Shown here: positions 40,710 through 48,155 of the stretch, one piece after another
How positions within the stretch are numbered: position 1 is the stretch's first letter
Layout of the letters: every line of letters starts with the position of its first letter
Source of the DNA: a virus
Virus record (IMG/VR): IMGVR_UViG_3300025410_000022
Coordinates: 1-55,687 of that record
Direction: 5' to 3' (one strand)
DNA length: 55,687 nucleotides
Notes under the pieces: model-generated
The model's database searches: none
What the model was told of the DNA's origin: nothing
The model's input: only the letters and a program-made list of their open reading frames with translations
Made by a program: the position numbers and the translations under genes

Positions 40710-41732
40710 TTAGAATGCGCCGCCGGTGATGCCGGTGAGGGTCGCGCCAGAAGTGGGCTTCGTGGTGATCACGTTGTAGCCCAGGATCATAACGCCGATC
40801 TGACCGATCTGCTGCAAGGGGATCAGCGAGTAGAAACCGGAGAAAGCGAAGAACGCATCCTCGGAGACATACATGCTGGTGTACTTGGAGTTAACCGCAT
40901 ACGCAGCGCCCTTGGGGCAGAAGTGATCCATGAAAATCGGGATACCGTTGACGTTCAAGTTCGGGAAGCCCGACCGAGCGCCAGTGTCCATTGACCACCG
41001 CTGGCCCGGAACGAGGTAGTTCGTTTCCGTACCGATGAAGTTCGCTTGCAGAGAAGCGAAGTCCGACGGGGACATGACCACGAAGTCGGGGGCTTCGCCG
41101 CCCGCCTGATCGGTGATCTGGATCAACAACGAGGACATACCGGCGCGGGTCGTGGTGTTGGTACCCACCGAAGTGAAGTACTGACCTTGCCAGAACGAGT
41201 TGCCCGCGGCCGTGCGGCTGATGCCGCCGTAAGTGGTCGCATTGGTGCCATTGTCGAAGGCGTCAACGAAAGACGACGGCATCAAGCTGTTCGCGGTGTT
41301 GTTGGAGAAGATGGCCGAGCCCATCTGCTGGGCGGTAACCGCCTTGACGTCGTTCATACGAACGTCGAGGATCGGGATCACCGCCTCAGTGGACTGAAGC
41401 AGGGCTTCGCCAAGCACCAGCGGGACCGGCACGACGTAGTAGGAAAGGTTCCACTGGCCGTCTTGGATGCCGGGGATGACTGCGGGCTTGTTGAACGCGC
41501 CCGAGTAGGCGGTCCAAGCACCCTGCACCATCGACGCACCCTGGACAGGAGCGGTGATCTGCGACAGACCGCCTGCGGCCTTCTGGGCATTACCCAGCAG
41601 CAAGCACATGGCGGGGGCCGAGTAGTATAGGTTGACAGTGACCTTCGGAATGAACGCCCGCCGAGTTACGGCATTGATCTCATTGTAAATTGCGCCGGTC
41701 CCAGGGACGACGCCGGTGCCAGGAATCGGCAT
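40710..41732 (-). CDS. Major capsid protein
   Basis: A 340-aa protein right after the scaffold gene, as in other tailed phages. NEINAVTRRAFIPKVTVNLY, QMGSAIFSNN and the C-terminal FYSLIPLQQIGQIGVMILGY, NVITTKP fit an HK97-fold capsid protein of the podovirus type (P-domain and A-domain pattern). There is no long delta-domain at the N-terminus because the separate scaffold supplies that role. A strong AGGAGA precedes the ATG. Confidence 0.8.
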   Translation of the reverse strand: MPIPGTGVVPGTGAIYNEINAVTRRAFIPKVTVNLYYSAPAMCLLLGNAQKAAGGLSQITAPVQGASMVQGAWTAYSGAFNKPAVIPGIQDGQWNLSYYVVPVPLVLGEALLQSTEAVIPILDVRMNDVKAVTAQQMGSAIFSNNTANSLMPSSFVDAFDNGTNATTYGGISRTAAGNSFWQGQYFTSVGTNTTTRAGMSSLLIQITDQAGGEAPDFVVMSPSDFASLQANFIGTETNYLVPGQRWSMDTGARSGFPNLNVNGIPIFMDHFCPKGAAYAVNSKYTSMYVSEDAFFAFSGFYSLIPLQQIGQIGVMILGYNVITTKPTSGATLTGITGGAF

Positions 41733-41748
41733 GGTTTACTCTCCTAAG

Positions 41749-42336
41749 TTAACGATCGCGCCAGTTAGGCGCACGGAACTCATTCAGAACTTCGTTAACC
41801 ATCTTGCGAGAGAAGGCGTCGGGGTCTGACATGAGTAGCTTGTGGTCGGCGTCACTCTCAGCAGGCTTTGCAATATCCCAAGCCTTGCTGAAGTTAACCG
41901 GCGCGACCATTTCCTCTTTGGCGGGGTTCTTCTTGGCGTACACGGCCTCGGCGTGGTCGTAGTTCGCCAACCCTTCCGCCTCCATCAACTTCTCGACGGC
42001 CTCGATACCTTCATCGGTATAACCCAACTTGCGAAGCTTAGACCGACCGTCGCGGACGATGGACTCGAACTTCTTCTCGAGTTCCTTCTGCTGGGCGGCT
42101 TCTTCCTTTTCGGACATGCCCTTCTTGAGACCGTCAATTTCCTTGCGAAGGGACTCGGTCTCAGACAAGGCGGCCTGCTTGGCTTCGTACTCGGGAATGA
42201 CCACCGACGGGTCCACTTCCTTGATCAGGGCGTGGAGACCGGCACGGGTCTTGGGGTTATTGCCGATACGGTCGAACAGCGCCTTTGCGCTGCTCTTCAC
42301 GTTATAATCGGCCTCATCGACTTCCATCAGCGGCAT
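41749..42336 (-). CDS. Capsid scaffolding protein
   Basis: A 195-aa acidic protein with a long central coiled coil (ETESLRKEIDGLKKGMSEKE, EAAQQKELEKKFE) and a charged C-terminal segment ending in MVNEVLNEFRAPNWRDR, the layout of phage scaffolds that bind the capsid protein through a C-terminal helix. It directly precedes the major capsid gene. No protease motif is seen, so it is probably released rather than cleaved. Confidence 0.8.
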   Translation of the reverse strand: MPLMEVDEADYNVKSSAKALFDRIGNNPKTRAGLHALIKEVDPSVVIPEYEAKQAALSETESLRKEIDGLKKGMSEKEEAAQQKELEKKFESIVRDGRSKLRKLGYTDEGIEAVEKLMEAEGLANYDHAEAVYAKKNPAKEEMVAPVNFSKAWDIAKPAESDADHKLLMSDPDAFSRKMVNEVLNEFRAPNWRDR

Positions 42337-42353
42337 GATGGCGGTTCCTTATA

Positions 42354-42521
42354 TTACGAGGACTTGGTGTGGTCGATAACCAGATCGTTCCGAGTGAACG
42401 CCGGTTTCGTATGCGACTTGCGGGCACCGATGTCCGACTTATCGAAATCAATGCGGAAAACCCGTTTGTCGTTATCGGGGATAGCCCGTTCGGGCATTTC
42501 GAAGTAAGGGGCCTTAGCCAT
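42354..42521 (-). CDS. Small late protein (55 aa)
   Basis: ATG 42521 follows AAGGA; 55 codons to TAA 42354-42356. MAKAPYFEMPERAIPDNDKR is followed by a basic central part and ends VIDHTKSS. It lies between the Pro/Gln-rich protein and the scaffold, where many phages have small head-associated proteins. No known family. Confidence 0.7.
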   Translation of the reverse strand: MAKAPYFEMPERAIPDNDKRVFRIDFDKSDIGARKSHTKPAFTRNDLVIDHTKSS

Positions 42522-42532
42522 GATCGTAATCC

Positions 42533-42952
42533 TTATTCCGCTGCGGGGGGAGGCGCGGGTGGAGGCGCAGCCCCGCCACCCTGCTGTTGTTGCATTTGAC
42601 GCATCAAACCATCCATCGGGGCCTGCTGGCGTTGCTGGAGGGCGAGTTGCTGCGCCATTGAATTTTCAATACCCTGCGAGGTCGTACCTGGCGGAACCAT
42701 CTTGCCAAGGTCCTCGATGCATTTAAGAAGCTTCTTCCCCGGCTCGGTCTCAGGACCGAGGCCGGGGAGAGCCGCAATTAAGAGGTCCATAGCCGACTTG
42801 ACCTTGGAAAGGGACGCCACTTGCAGCCCGCGATTGGGCGTAGGAAGGGACATCGGGGAGGAACCGATTGGCGGTTGACCCGGTGTTCCCCCTGCTCCAG
42901 CAGGCGCTGGAGCGGGTGACGGCATTCCAGGGGTGGGGACGGCCGTGGACAT
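42533..42952 (-). CDS. Pro/Gln-rich head-region protein
   Basis: A 139-aa protein: proline-rich N-terminus (PSPAPAPAGAGGTPGQPPIG), a helical middle (SKVKSAMDLLIAALPGLGPE) and a Gln-rich, then Pro-rich tail (RQMQQQQGGGAAPPPAPPPA). Similar disordered proteins lie before scaffold genes in podoviruses. It has no ribosome site of its own; its ATG lies 4 nt after the stop of the 12-codon ORF, so translation is probably coupled. Confidence 0.65.
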   Translation of the reverse strand: MSTAVPTPGMPSPAPAPAGAGGTPGQPPIGSSPMSLPTPNRGLQVASLSKVKSAMDLLIAALPGLGPETEPGKKLLKCIEDLGKMVPPGTTSQGIENSMAQQLALQQRQQAPMDGLMRQMQQQQGGGAAPPPAPPPAAE

Positions 42953-42956
42953 CTAA

Positions 42957-42995
42957 TTACTTGCGCTTACCGCGATGCGAACGACGCTTAGCCAT
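42957..42995 (-). CDS. 12-aa basic leader peptide (MAKRRSHRGKRK)
   Basis: ATG 42995 has a perfect AGGAGG 6 nt upstream, and the frame ends TAA at 42957-42959. The peptide has eight basic residues out of twelve. The next gene starts 4 nt further on without its own ribosome site, which points to a leader peptide that feeds ribosomes to it. The AGGAGG overlaps the 3' side of the folded leader at 43004-43072, so access could be controlled. Confidence 0.5.
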   Translation of the reverse strand: MAKRRSHRGKRK

Positions 42996-43003
42996 AGTGG
43001 CCT

Positions 43004-43072
43004 CCTGCGACAGGGGTTAAGCCCTCCAGGGGTTCCTCTTTCAACCGCCGACCTGTAGCTTAACGCCGCAGG
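43004..43072 (-). ncRNA. Folded 5' leader of the capsid operon
   Basis: A 69-nt element with nested pairings, on the minus strand CCTGCG/CGCAGG, GTTAAGC/GCTTAAC, CAGG/CCTG and GGTT/AACC, with small bulges. The outer stem ends in the ribosome site of the 12-codon ORF (CGCAGGAGG), so folding would hide it. It is not a tRNA (no T-loop). It could be a thermosensor-like or protein-bound translational switch, or an RNA-stabilising element. Confidence 0.5.
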
Positions 43073-43216
43073 AAGCATGTTGTGCCCCAGGAGTAGCAGT
43101 CCAGACTTTGCGGCCAAACCACCTATGGGGTCAACGAACCGCGCCTTCCGAAATTTGTTCCCTTTGTACTTCTGCATTCTGTGTTATCTTTTGTTAGTTT
43201 TCATTACGAGGACGCC
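43073..43216. promoter_or_regulatory. Divergent gap between capsid operon and plus-strand island
   Basis: About 145 bp that should hold the start signals of both the leftward capsid transcript and the rightward island. On the plus strand CTTTGT...TATCTT near 43160-43190 and TGTGTTATCT are weak sigma70-like elements. No copy of the TAACTTT motif is present here. An ORF of 74 codons (minus, 43177) lacks a ribosome site and is not called. Confidence 0.35.
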
Positions 43217-43411
43217 ATGGCTGACCCACCGCTGATGACTGTGAAAGAGGCTGCCCAATATTGTCGGGTAACCCCCGCCTTCTTCTACAAACAAGACCCC
43301 AAAACCCCGCGACCCCCACACATTCGGATCGGGCGTAAGATGATGTTCCGCAAGGACCATCTGGACGCTTGGTTGTTGCATCAGACGAAAGGACTTCCTG
43401 ATGTCGGTTAA
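43217..43411 (+). CDS. AlpA/excisionase-type HTH protein
   Basis: A 64-aa protein: MTVKEAAQYCRVTPAFFYKQ, then PHIRIGRKMMFRKDHLDAWL. This is the MerR-like winged helix of the HTH_17 (excisionase/AlpA) family, full length. ATG 43217 follows GAGGA. It overlaps the glycosyltransferase gene and may regulate this island. No integrase is present, so an excisionase role is unlikely. Confidence 0.85.
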   Translation: MADPPLMTVKEAAQYCRVTPAFFYKQDPKTPRPPHIRIGRKMMFRKDHLDAWLLHQTKGLPDVG

Positions 43412-44762
43412 TTCTTCCGCCGAAATGTTTAACAAGGCCATAGAAGCGCAGACCAAAGGCGATATGAGCCTAGCTTACCAACTCTATGTTGCCGCAGTCA
43501 TGCTCCGTCCCCCCGCCGCCGGGGCCTGGAACAACTTGGGCGTCATGCTCAAGGAGAATAAAAAGCATTTACAGGGTAAGCTTGCACTGGAAGCGGCCGT
43601 AGCCATTGAGCCCTGTGCCCATTATTACAGCAACCTGGGCGACGTCCTGTGGGACCTAGGTGAGTATGATTATGCCGAGTCCTGCCTTCGCAAAGCCCTT
43701 GAACTTGAGGATACTTGCGCCCCAGCCTGGTACGACCTCGGCCTGTCGTTGATGGCTACGAACCGATTTGAAGAAGCAATGAAATGCTACGACCGTGCCC
43801 TTGAGTTGGCCCCAGATCGTCACGACTTCAAATTTGGCCGCGCCGTTTGCTTGCTTACCATGGGGGACTATGAACAGGGCTTCCCGGCTTACGATTGCCG
43901 GATCGAGTACAAGATCGACTCCCTGCTCAAGATGCCGTACCCCATGTGGCGCGGTGAAGACATCGCCGGGAAGATTCTCTATATCTTCGCGGAGCAGGGG
44001 CTGGGGGACTCCCTCCAGTTCATCCGGTTCATCCCCGAATTGGTTCGTCGGTACCCGCAAGCCAAGATCACCATTGATCTGCCGGGGGCTTTACGCCGTT
44101 TGTTTAATAAGTTTTTCAACAAGCACAAGCTGAAGATCAAGGTTCGGACCATGGGGGACCCGCTGCCCGCAGCCGACTATTTCATGGCGCTGACATCGAT
44201 TGTAGCAAGGCTGGGGTATGACAAGTCTGACATATCAAGCCTCCCTTATCTAGAAGCCCCGACAGAAGGACCACATGTCGATAGGGACAAGAACCTTGCG
44301 GTCGGTATTGTATGGGCTGGTGACCCCGCGCATGAGAAAGACAAGCACCGTTCAAGCACCTTGGAAGCTTACTTGAAGCACCTTTACCACCCCAAGATTG
44401 ATTTATACTCCATTTTGGTGGGGCCGAGATCGCAAGACATCCAACTGGATGCGGCGCAAGCTTTGGTCCGCGACATGAGCCCGACGATCAAAGACATGGG
44501 GGACACGGCTTACATTGCCAAACAGCTAGACGCTATTGTCACCGTTGACACGTCCGTCGCCCATTTGGGTGGTGCCCTCGGGGTGGAGACCCATGTCCTG
44601 CTTCCAATCCACGGGATCGATTGGCGTTGGTTCAACGAAGGCGGGACGTCAATCTGGTATGATAGCGTCACCCTGTGGAGGCAGTCCCGCGTTGGGTGCT
44701 GGGACCGCCCGCTTGCCGCTCTTGGAAACTATTTGAAGGAGAAAGCGTCATGCCGCCCGTGA
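43401..44762 (+). CDS. TPR-glycosyltransferase (GT9-like) protein
   Basis: A 453-aa protein. Residues about 5-145 are four TPR units (AGAWNNLGVMLKENKKHLQG; CAPAWYDLGLSLMATNRFEE). Residues 180-450 are a GT-B fold with GKILYIFAEQGLGDSLQFIR (like ADP-heptose transferases), VGIVWAGDPAHEKDKHRS and the donor-site IAKQLDAIVTVDTSVAHLGG. Such fusions are frequent in alphaproteobacteria. In a phage it may change host surface glycan (superinfection exclusion) or decorate the virion; the acceptor is unknown. A clear AAAGGA lies upstream. Confidence 0.88.
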   Translation: MSVNSSAEMFNKAIEAQTKGDMSLAYQLYVAAVMLRPPAAGAWNNLGVMLKENKKHLQGKLALEAAVAIEPCAHYYSNLGDVLWDLGEYDYAESCLRKALELEDTCAPAWYDLGLSLMATNRFEEAMKCYDRALELAPDRHDFKFGRAVCLLTMGDYEQGFPAYDCRIEYKIDSLLKMPYPMWRGEDIAGKILYIFAEQGLGDSLQFIRFIPELVRRYPQAKITIDLPGALRRLFNKFFNKHKLKIKVRTMGDPLPAADYFMALTSIVARLGYDKSDISSLPYLEAPTEGPHVDRDKNLAVGIVWAGDPAHEKDKHRSSTLEAYLKHLYHPKIDLYSILVGPRSQDIQLDAAQALVRDMSPTIKDMGDTAYIAKQLDAIVTVDTSVAHLGGALGVETHVLLPIHGIDWRWFNEGGTSIWYDSVTLWRQSRVGCWDRPLAALGNYLKEKASCRP

Positions 44763-44968
44763 TGCAATCCACCCCGCTATCTTCCCACGTCAGCCAGATT
44801 GGGTACGACGAAGCCCAACAGAAACTTTATGTGGTATACAAAACGGGGTACACATACATTTATCACGACGTTGAGCCTGACGTGGCAGACTCGGTGATAA
44901 ACGCCCCGAGCGTCGGGGCAGCCCTTCACTCGGATATCAAAGGGCTATACAACTTTACGCGAGGTTAA
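44750..44968 (+). CDS. KTSC domain protein
   Basis: A 72-aa protein: SHVSQIGYDEAQQKLYVVYK, then YIYHDVEPDVADSVINAPSV and LHSDIKGLYNF. It is a complete KTSC domain, whose usual end motif K-[TS]-S-C is not present because the chain stops after FTRG. KTSC domains occur alone in phages or joined to nucleic-acid enzymes; function unknown. AAGGAG precedes the ATG; it overlaps the glycosyltransferase by 13 nt. Confidence 0.85.
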   Translation: MPPVMQSTPLSSHVSQIGYDEAQQKLYVVYKTGYTYIYHDVEPDVADSVINAPSVGAALHSDIKGLYNFTRG

Positions 44969-44969
44969 A

Positions 44970-45137
44970 ATGGCAAACACGGCTAAAGTTAAAGCGAAGA
45001 AGGGTTACGCCGGGCTCAAGGACACCGGCGCAGATAAGCTTTCCAAGACCATGAAAGCAAAAAAGACGACCAAGGGCAAAGCCCTTCTCGGCAAGTCCAC
45101 CGTCAAGGGCGTATCCCGCCGGAAGACGATTGCCTAA
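44970..45137 (+). CDS. Lysine-rich small protein (55 aa)
   Basis: ATG 44970, 55 codons, stop TAA 45135-45137. MANTAKVKAKKGYAGLKDTG and KTMKAKKTTKGKALLGKSTV give a highly basic, histone-like composition (about 16 Lys). It could bind DNA, RNA or the acidic scaffold. GAGGTT upstream is a modest ribosome site. Its stop touches the stop of the oppositely oriented portal gene. Confidence 0.65.
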   Translation: MANTAKVKAKKGYAGLKDTGADKLSKTMKAKKTTKGKALLGKSTVKGVSRRKTIA

Positions 45138-46820
45138 TTACCCTTGGTGACCACCATGGCTCCCGCCATGGTGGCCCCCCTTATGGAGCAACTCTGGATG
45201 CTCCTTCATAAACTTCGCTTTCTGTTCCTGCATGACCTTCCACTTCTCTTTCAGAAGATCGCGGGTCGGGACGGGCAGCATATCCAGAACGCTCTCACCA
45301 TCAATGACTTGGGATTTAAGCAGGAACGCCGCAAGCTGGGCGTGATCGTCCTGATAAATCGGACTGGACGAATGGCTATCCACCGACACCCGGAAATCGT
45401 CAGGGATGCCGGTCTCTAGAGTAAAGTCCGTTTTATCGTTCTTTGGGTCCGTCCAATACGCTTGGGGGTTCTTGGCCCGCATGACCCGGAAGACCTTGTC
45501 CGCCACGTCCGCGCACTGCCGCTCGATCACCAGCGCCCTGTCACGAAGGCGCGGGCTGGCCGTTTTCAGAAGAGTCTCTGCGTGATTGCCAGCCCGCACA
45601 CCAGGCTCACCCTGCCCAGACAGAATGTTGGAGAACCCGGAGGTCTGCTCCATGAATTTCATAATGCTCTCGATCTCGGAGAACGCCGCCTCGGGAAGCT
45701 TGGGCGTCAGGTCCTCAACTTTGGCTCCGGGGTTCTCGTTGGCGATCCACCCTGCGGTACGGAACTGATCGTAGTTCTCGTCGTTCATTCCGCTGAAGCC
45801 GGTAAAAGCAAAGATGCGATCATACTGGAGGGACATCACACGCCGAATGTCTTCCAGGCGTTCGGTCATCATGTTTTGCAATTTAAGCAAAGGTTCCAAT
45901 TCTGACCGGCCCCATAAATAGCCCTGCATCCGATTGGCCTGGATGAAGCCATAGGGGTGGTAGTCTTTGACAAACATATTGCCGCGCTTGTCCATCCGGC
46001 TGATCGGGATGTCGTCGCCCACGAATTGAAACGTCGAATAATCCTGCCGTTCATCGTCAATGACCCACACTTCATGGAGCGGGATCACTTGCACCTCAAC
46101 CTCGGGCGACCCGGAAATGGACCCGGACCCTAGGACATTACCGCCGACTTGCTGGCTGTAGGGCTGACTTGTCTGGATTGCTGGGGAAGACCCAGTCAGA
46201 ACAAGGGCCTGGAAAGGCGAGATGTCGTCATCCGTCGGGCGCTTCTTCAGCCACGAATGCGCCTTCTTCATAATATCCTGGGCGTCCCTGAGATGGGACA
46301 CCCGCCGCCATAGATCGTCCAGCGTAATGTAGACGGTCTCGGTCATAGCCTCCTGATCACCCAAGTCATTCAAGTCTTCCCGCCACACGCCAAACTGCCA
46401 TGGCATGACCAGACGAAGGCTGACGCCCCCGTGCCCCCAAAGGACCTTGGGTATCGCCGCGCCGAACGACAAGGCAGTATCCACCCCGTCGGCAAAGGTC
46501 AGGTCGATGTCACGCCGTTCGAACTCGCGGGTAAGAATGCGAGAAGCGACTTCCGCCCGTTGAAGGATGTCAGGGGTGTAGCGGTTCTCAAACTCAAGGT
46601 GAAACCGCAGATCGGTAGGCGAGAACAAATACGACGCCAACCGTTCAAGGTGACTGTCGAGGTAGTTGTACAGACTATGCTCGCCTGAGTCTGACCCAGT
46701 GTAGCGCCACCCGCGCAACGTCCGCGCTTCCTGCGCCCGCTTGGAAGCAGATGTCCGACAGACTTCAATGGTCTCATGCGCCCAGTGAAGGAACTTCTTG
46801 GTCTCTGTCGGAATCCGCAT
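45138..46820 (-). CDS. Portal protein (head-tail connector)
   Basis: A 560-aa portal of podovirus type. The N-terminus AQEARTLRGWRYTGSDSGEH, the central EVEVQVIPLHEVWVIDDERQ and the clip/stem region YLWGRSELEPLLKLQNMMTE with LEDIRRVMSLQYDRIFAFTG are portal characteristics. The C-terminus is long and helical and ends in a His/Gly tail (GGHHGGSHGGHQG). It forms the dodecameric ring through which DNA is packaged by the terminase encoded upstream. Confidence 0.88.
   Translation of the reverse strand: MRIPTETKKFLHWAHETIEVCRTSASKRAQEARTLRGWRYTGSDSGEHSLYNYLDSHLERLASYLFSPTDLRFHLEFENRYTPDILQRAEVASRILTREFERRDIDLTFADGVDTALSFGAAIPKVLWGHGGVSLRLVMPWQFGVWREDLNDLGDQEAMTETVYITLDDLWRRVSHLRDAQDIMKKAHSWLKKRPTDDDISPFQALVLTGSSPAIQTSQPYSQQVGGNVLGSGSISGSPEVEVQVIPLHEVWVIDDERQDYSTFQFVGDDIPISRMDKRGNMFVKDYHPYGFIQANRMQGYLWGRSELEPLLKLQNMMTERLEDIRRVMSLQYDRIFAFTGFSGMNDENYDQFRTAGWIANENPGAKVEDLTPKLPEAAFSEIESIMKFMEQTSGFSNILSGQGEPGVRAGNHAETLLKTASPRLRDRALVIERQCADVADKVFRVMRAKNPQAYWTDPKNDKTDFTLETGIPDDFRVSVDSHSSSPIYQDDHAQLAAFLLKSQVIDGESVLDMLPVPTRDLLKEKWKVMQEQKAKFMKEHPELLHKGGHHGGSHGGHQG
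45151..45174. other. Hairpin inside the portal 3' end
   Basis: CCACCATGG-ctcccg-CCATGGTGG is a perfect 9-bp stem within the His/Gly codons, 14 bp from the back-to-back stop codons at 45135-45140. With no other terminator between the convergent genes it may act as one for the rightward transcript, though no U-run follows. Confidence 0.4.
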
Positions 46821-46823
46821 CGC

Positions 46824-47315
46824 TTACTTCCTAAATGTGTTGGTGCCGGGACCGGCCATACGTTGCTTCTGGATCGCTTCGATGGCGATGGCCCCGCCTT
46901 GCGGCGTACCCTTCACCCCTTGCGCCATGGCGCGGCCGTCGCCCGTCCCGCTCTGGAAGAACTGGTGCCCGGTCTGCTGGGCGTACTGCGTCACAGCATT
47001 GTTCGGAGCCTTCACGGCCACGTCGCCTTCACGCAAGTTATCCTGCATGTTGGTGATCTTCAAGCTGGGATCGCCCGCAGCCTCGGCCCGCATGGCACTG
47101 GATTCCTCCAGGTCCTTATAAGTTTTGTCTACCGACCGGGAAATATTGGACCCGCCGTAGTTCAGACGTTCCGCTGCGGCCCTTTCGGGTTCCTCAAGAA
47201 ACGAAACGTGGCAGGCGGGGCATTTGGTCACCGGGTCTTCATCCGCATTGGGGTGATGCAGATAGTCGAATTTGACCGAACAGTCGGGGCATTGGTAGCG
47301 GCGAAGCAATGCCAT
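46824..47315 (-). CDS. Zinc-ribbon head-region protein
   Basis: A 163-aa protein. The N-terminus has CPDC (9-12) and CPAC (32-35) pairs, a zinc ribbon (YQCPDCSVKFDYLHHPNADE). The rest is helical and disordered (KITNMQDNLREGDVAVKAPN). It lies directly upstream of the portal gene. It may be a virion protein or a packaging accessory. Confidence 0.65.
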   Translation of the reverse strand: MALLRRYQCPDCSVKFDYLHHPNADEDPVTKCPACHVSFLEEPERAAAERLNYGGSNISRSVDKTYKDLEESSAMRAEAAGDPSLKITNMQDNLREGDVAVKAPNNAVTQYAQQTGHQFFQSGTGDGRAMAQGVKGTPQGGAIAIEAIQKQRMAGPGTNTFRK

Positions 47316-47320
47316 GACCC

Positions 47321-47530
47321 TTACTCGTTTGCTGCGGCGTAGATGCCCGCAGCGGTCGCGGCGAAGCCGCCCGACGGGTCACCGTCGGACGTCGTGGTAT
47401 AGCTGACATAGCCCCGTGAGATCAGAATGTCGGTGATCGAGTCCAGTTCCGCCTGGCTGCCAGTGAAAGCCGGGGGCGGGTACACGCTGGCGATAATCGA
47501 ATTAAGGACGAGGCGTTGATTGTCCTGCAT
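47321..47530 (-). CDS. Small hypothetical packaging-region protein
   Basis: A 69-aa protein (MQDNQRLVLNSIIASVYPPP...DILISRGYVSYTTTSDGDPS). A helix and strands with no family match. It overlaps the 217-aa gene by 29 nt. Confidence 0.55.
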   Translation of the reverse strand: MQDNQRLVLNSIIASVYPPPAFTGSQAELDSITDILISRGYVSYTTTSDGDPSGGFAATAAGIYAAANE

Positions 47531-48155
47531 GGTCTTGCTCCTTGAGGGGGGCCCGTTGTTGCGCGGAAACGATATCAGGCTTTGCGGGCGTAGTCTCCGA
47601 CTTTGACATGAGGTGTTGGTTTACAGCGTCAAGCAACTTGCGCTGCTCGGGGTGATACCACTTGTCATCGTTCTTGACGTCCGGCCACTGATTGAAAGTA
47701 TACCCTCTAAAATAGGCGGGTATACCTGTCTGCTTTTCCCACTGGTCGTAGGGGCGTTTCTCGCCCTCGTTCTTCTGAGCGTAAGCGTACTGCTCCTTGA
47801 GTATATCCTTCTGATCCGGCGTCAACGACTTTGTAAACAGTTCATACGCCTGCTTAACCTGGGGGTCGCTGTTAATCAGTATGTGGGACGTAATATCCCC
47901 GGCGATATCGCTTGGCTTAGTATCCGTCCGATAGACCTCCACCCCCGGCTTATCGATAGGGAACTCTTTAGGTCGCGGCTGCTCGGGCGATCCGGCCTCT
48001 TGCGGCGGATACGTTTCCAAATATCCCTGCGCCCCTTTGCGAGCCGGGTTGTACTTGTAAGCAATGCCCGATGTGTCAATACCCGGATACTGCTGTTGCA
48101 TCTGGGACCATAGGTCCTCGCCGGGGTTTGACGTCTTGCCAGGGGTGTCACTCAT
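47502..48155 (-). CDS. Hydrophilic hypothetical protein
   Basis: A 217-aa, highly polar protein (LWSQMQQQYPGIDTSGIAYK; QKDILKEQYAYAQKNEGEKR) with the central YKYNPARKGAQGYLETYPPQ. No cysteine, membrane helix or known domain. It overlaps the polyvalent-type gene by 8 nt and may travel in the virion with it. Confidence 0.65.
   Translation of the reverse strand: MSDTPGKTSNPGEDLWSQMQQQYPGIDTSGIAYKYNPARKGAQGYLETYPPQEAGSPEQPRPKEFPIDKPGVEVYRTDTKPSDIAGDITSHILINSDPQVKQAYELFTKSLTPDQKDILKEQYAYAQKNEGEKRPYDQWEKQTGIPAYFRGYTFNQWPDVKNDDKWYHPEQRKLLDAVNQHLMSKSETTPAKPDIVSAQQRAPLKEQDHAGQSTPRP

Noticed and set aside
43004-43072. Possible tRNA from the 69-nt folded element
   Set aside because: It lacks the GGTTCRA T-loop, a D-arm pattern and an anticodon stem; the pairing is a single nested hairpin.
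42953-43177. 74-codon minus-strand frame before the capsid operon
   Set aside because: No ribosome site, odd composition, and it covers the folded leader and the 12-codon ORF in another frame.
43217-43411. Excisionase as evidence of a temperate life cycle
   Set aside because: The HTH family also serves as a simple transcription regulator, and no integrase or attachment site was found anywhere in the circle.
44951-44970. Fourth copy of the TAACTTT motif (AACTTTAC-gcgagg-TTAA)
   Set aside because: It codes the conserved YNFTRG end and stop of the KTSC protein and lacks the final T of TTAT; probably chance.
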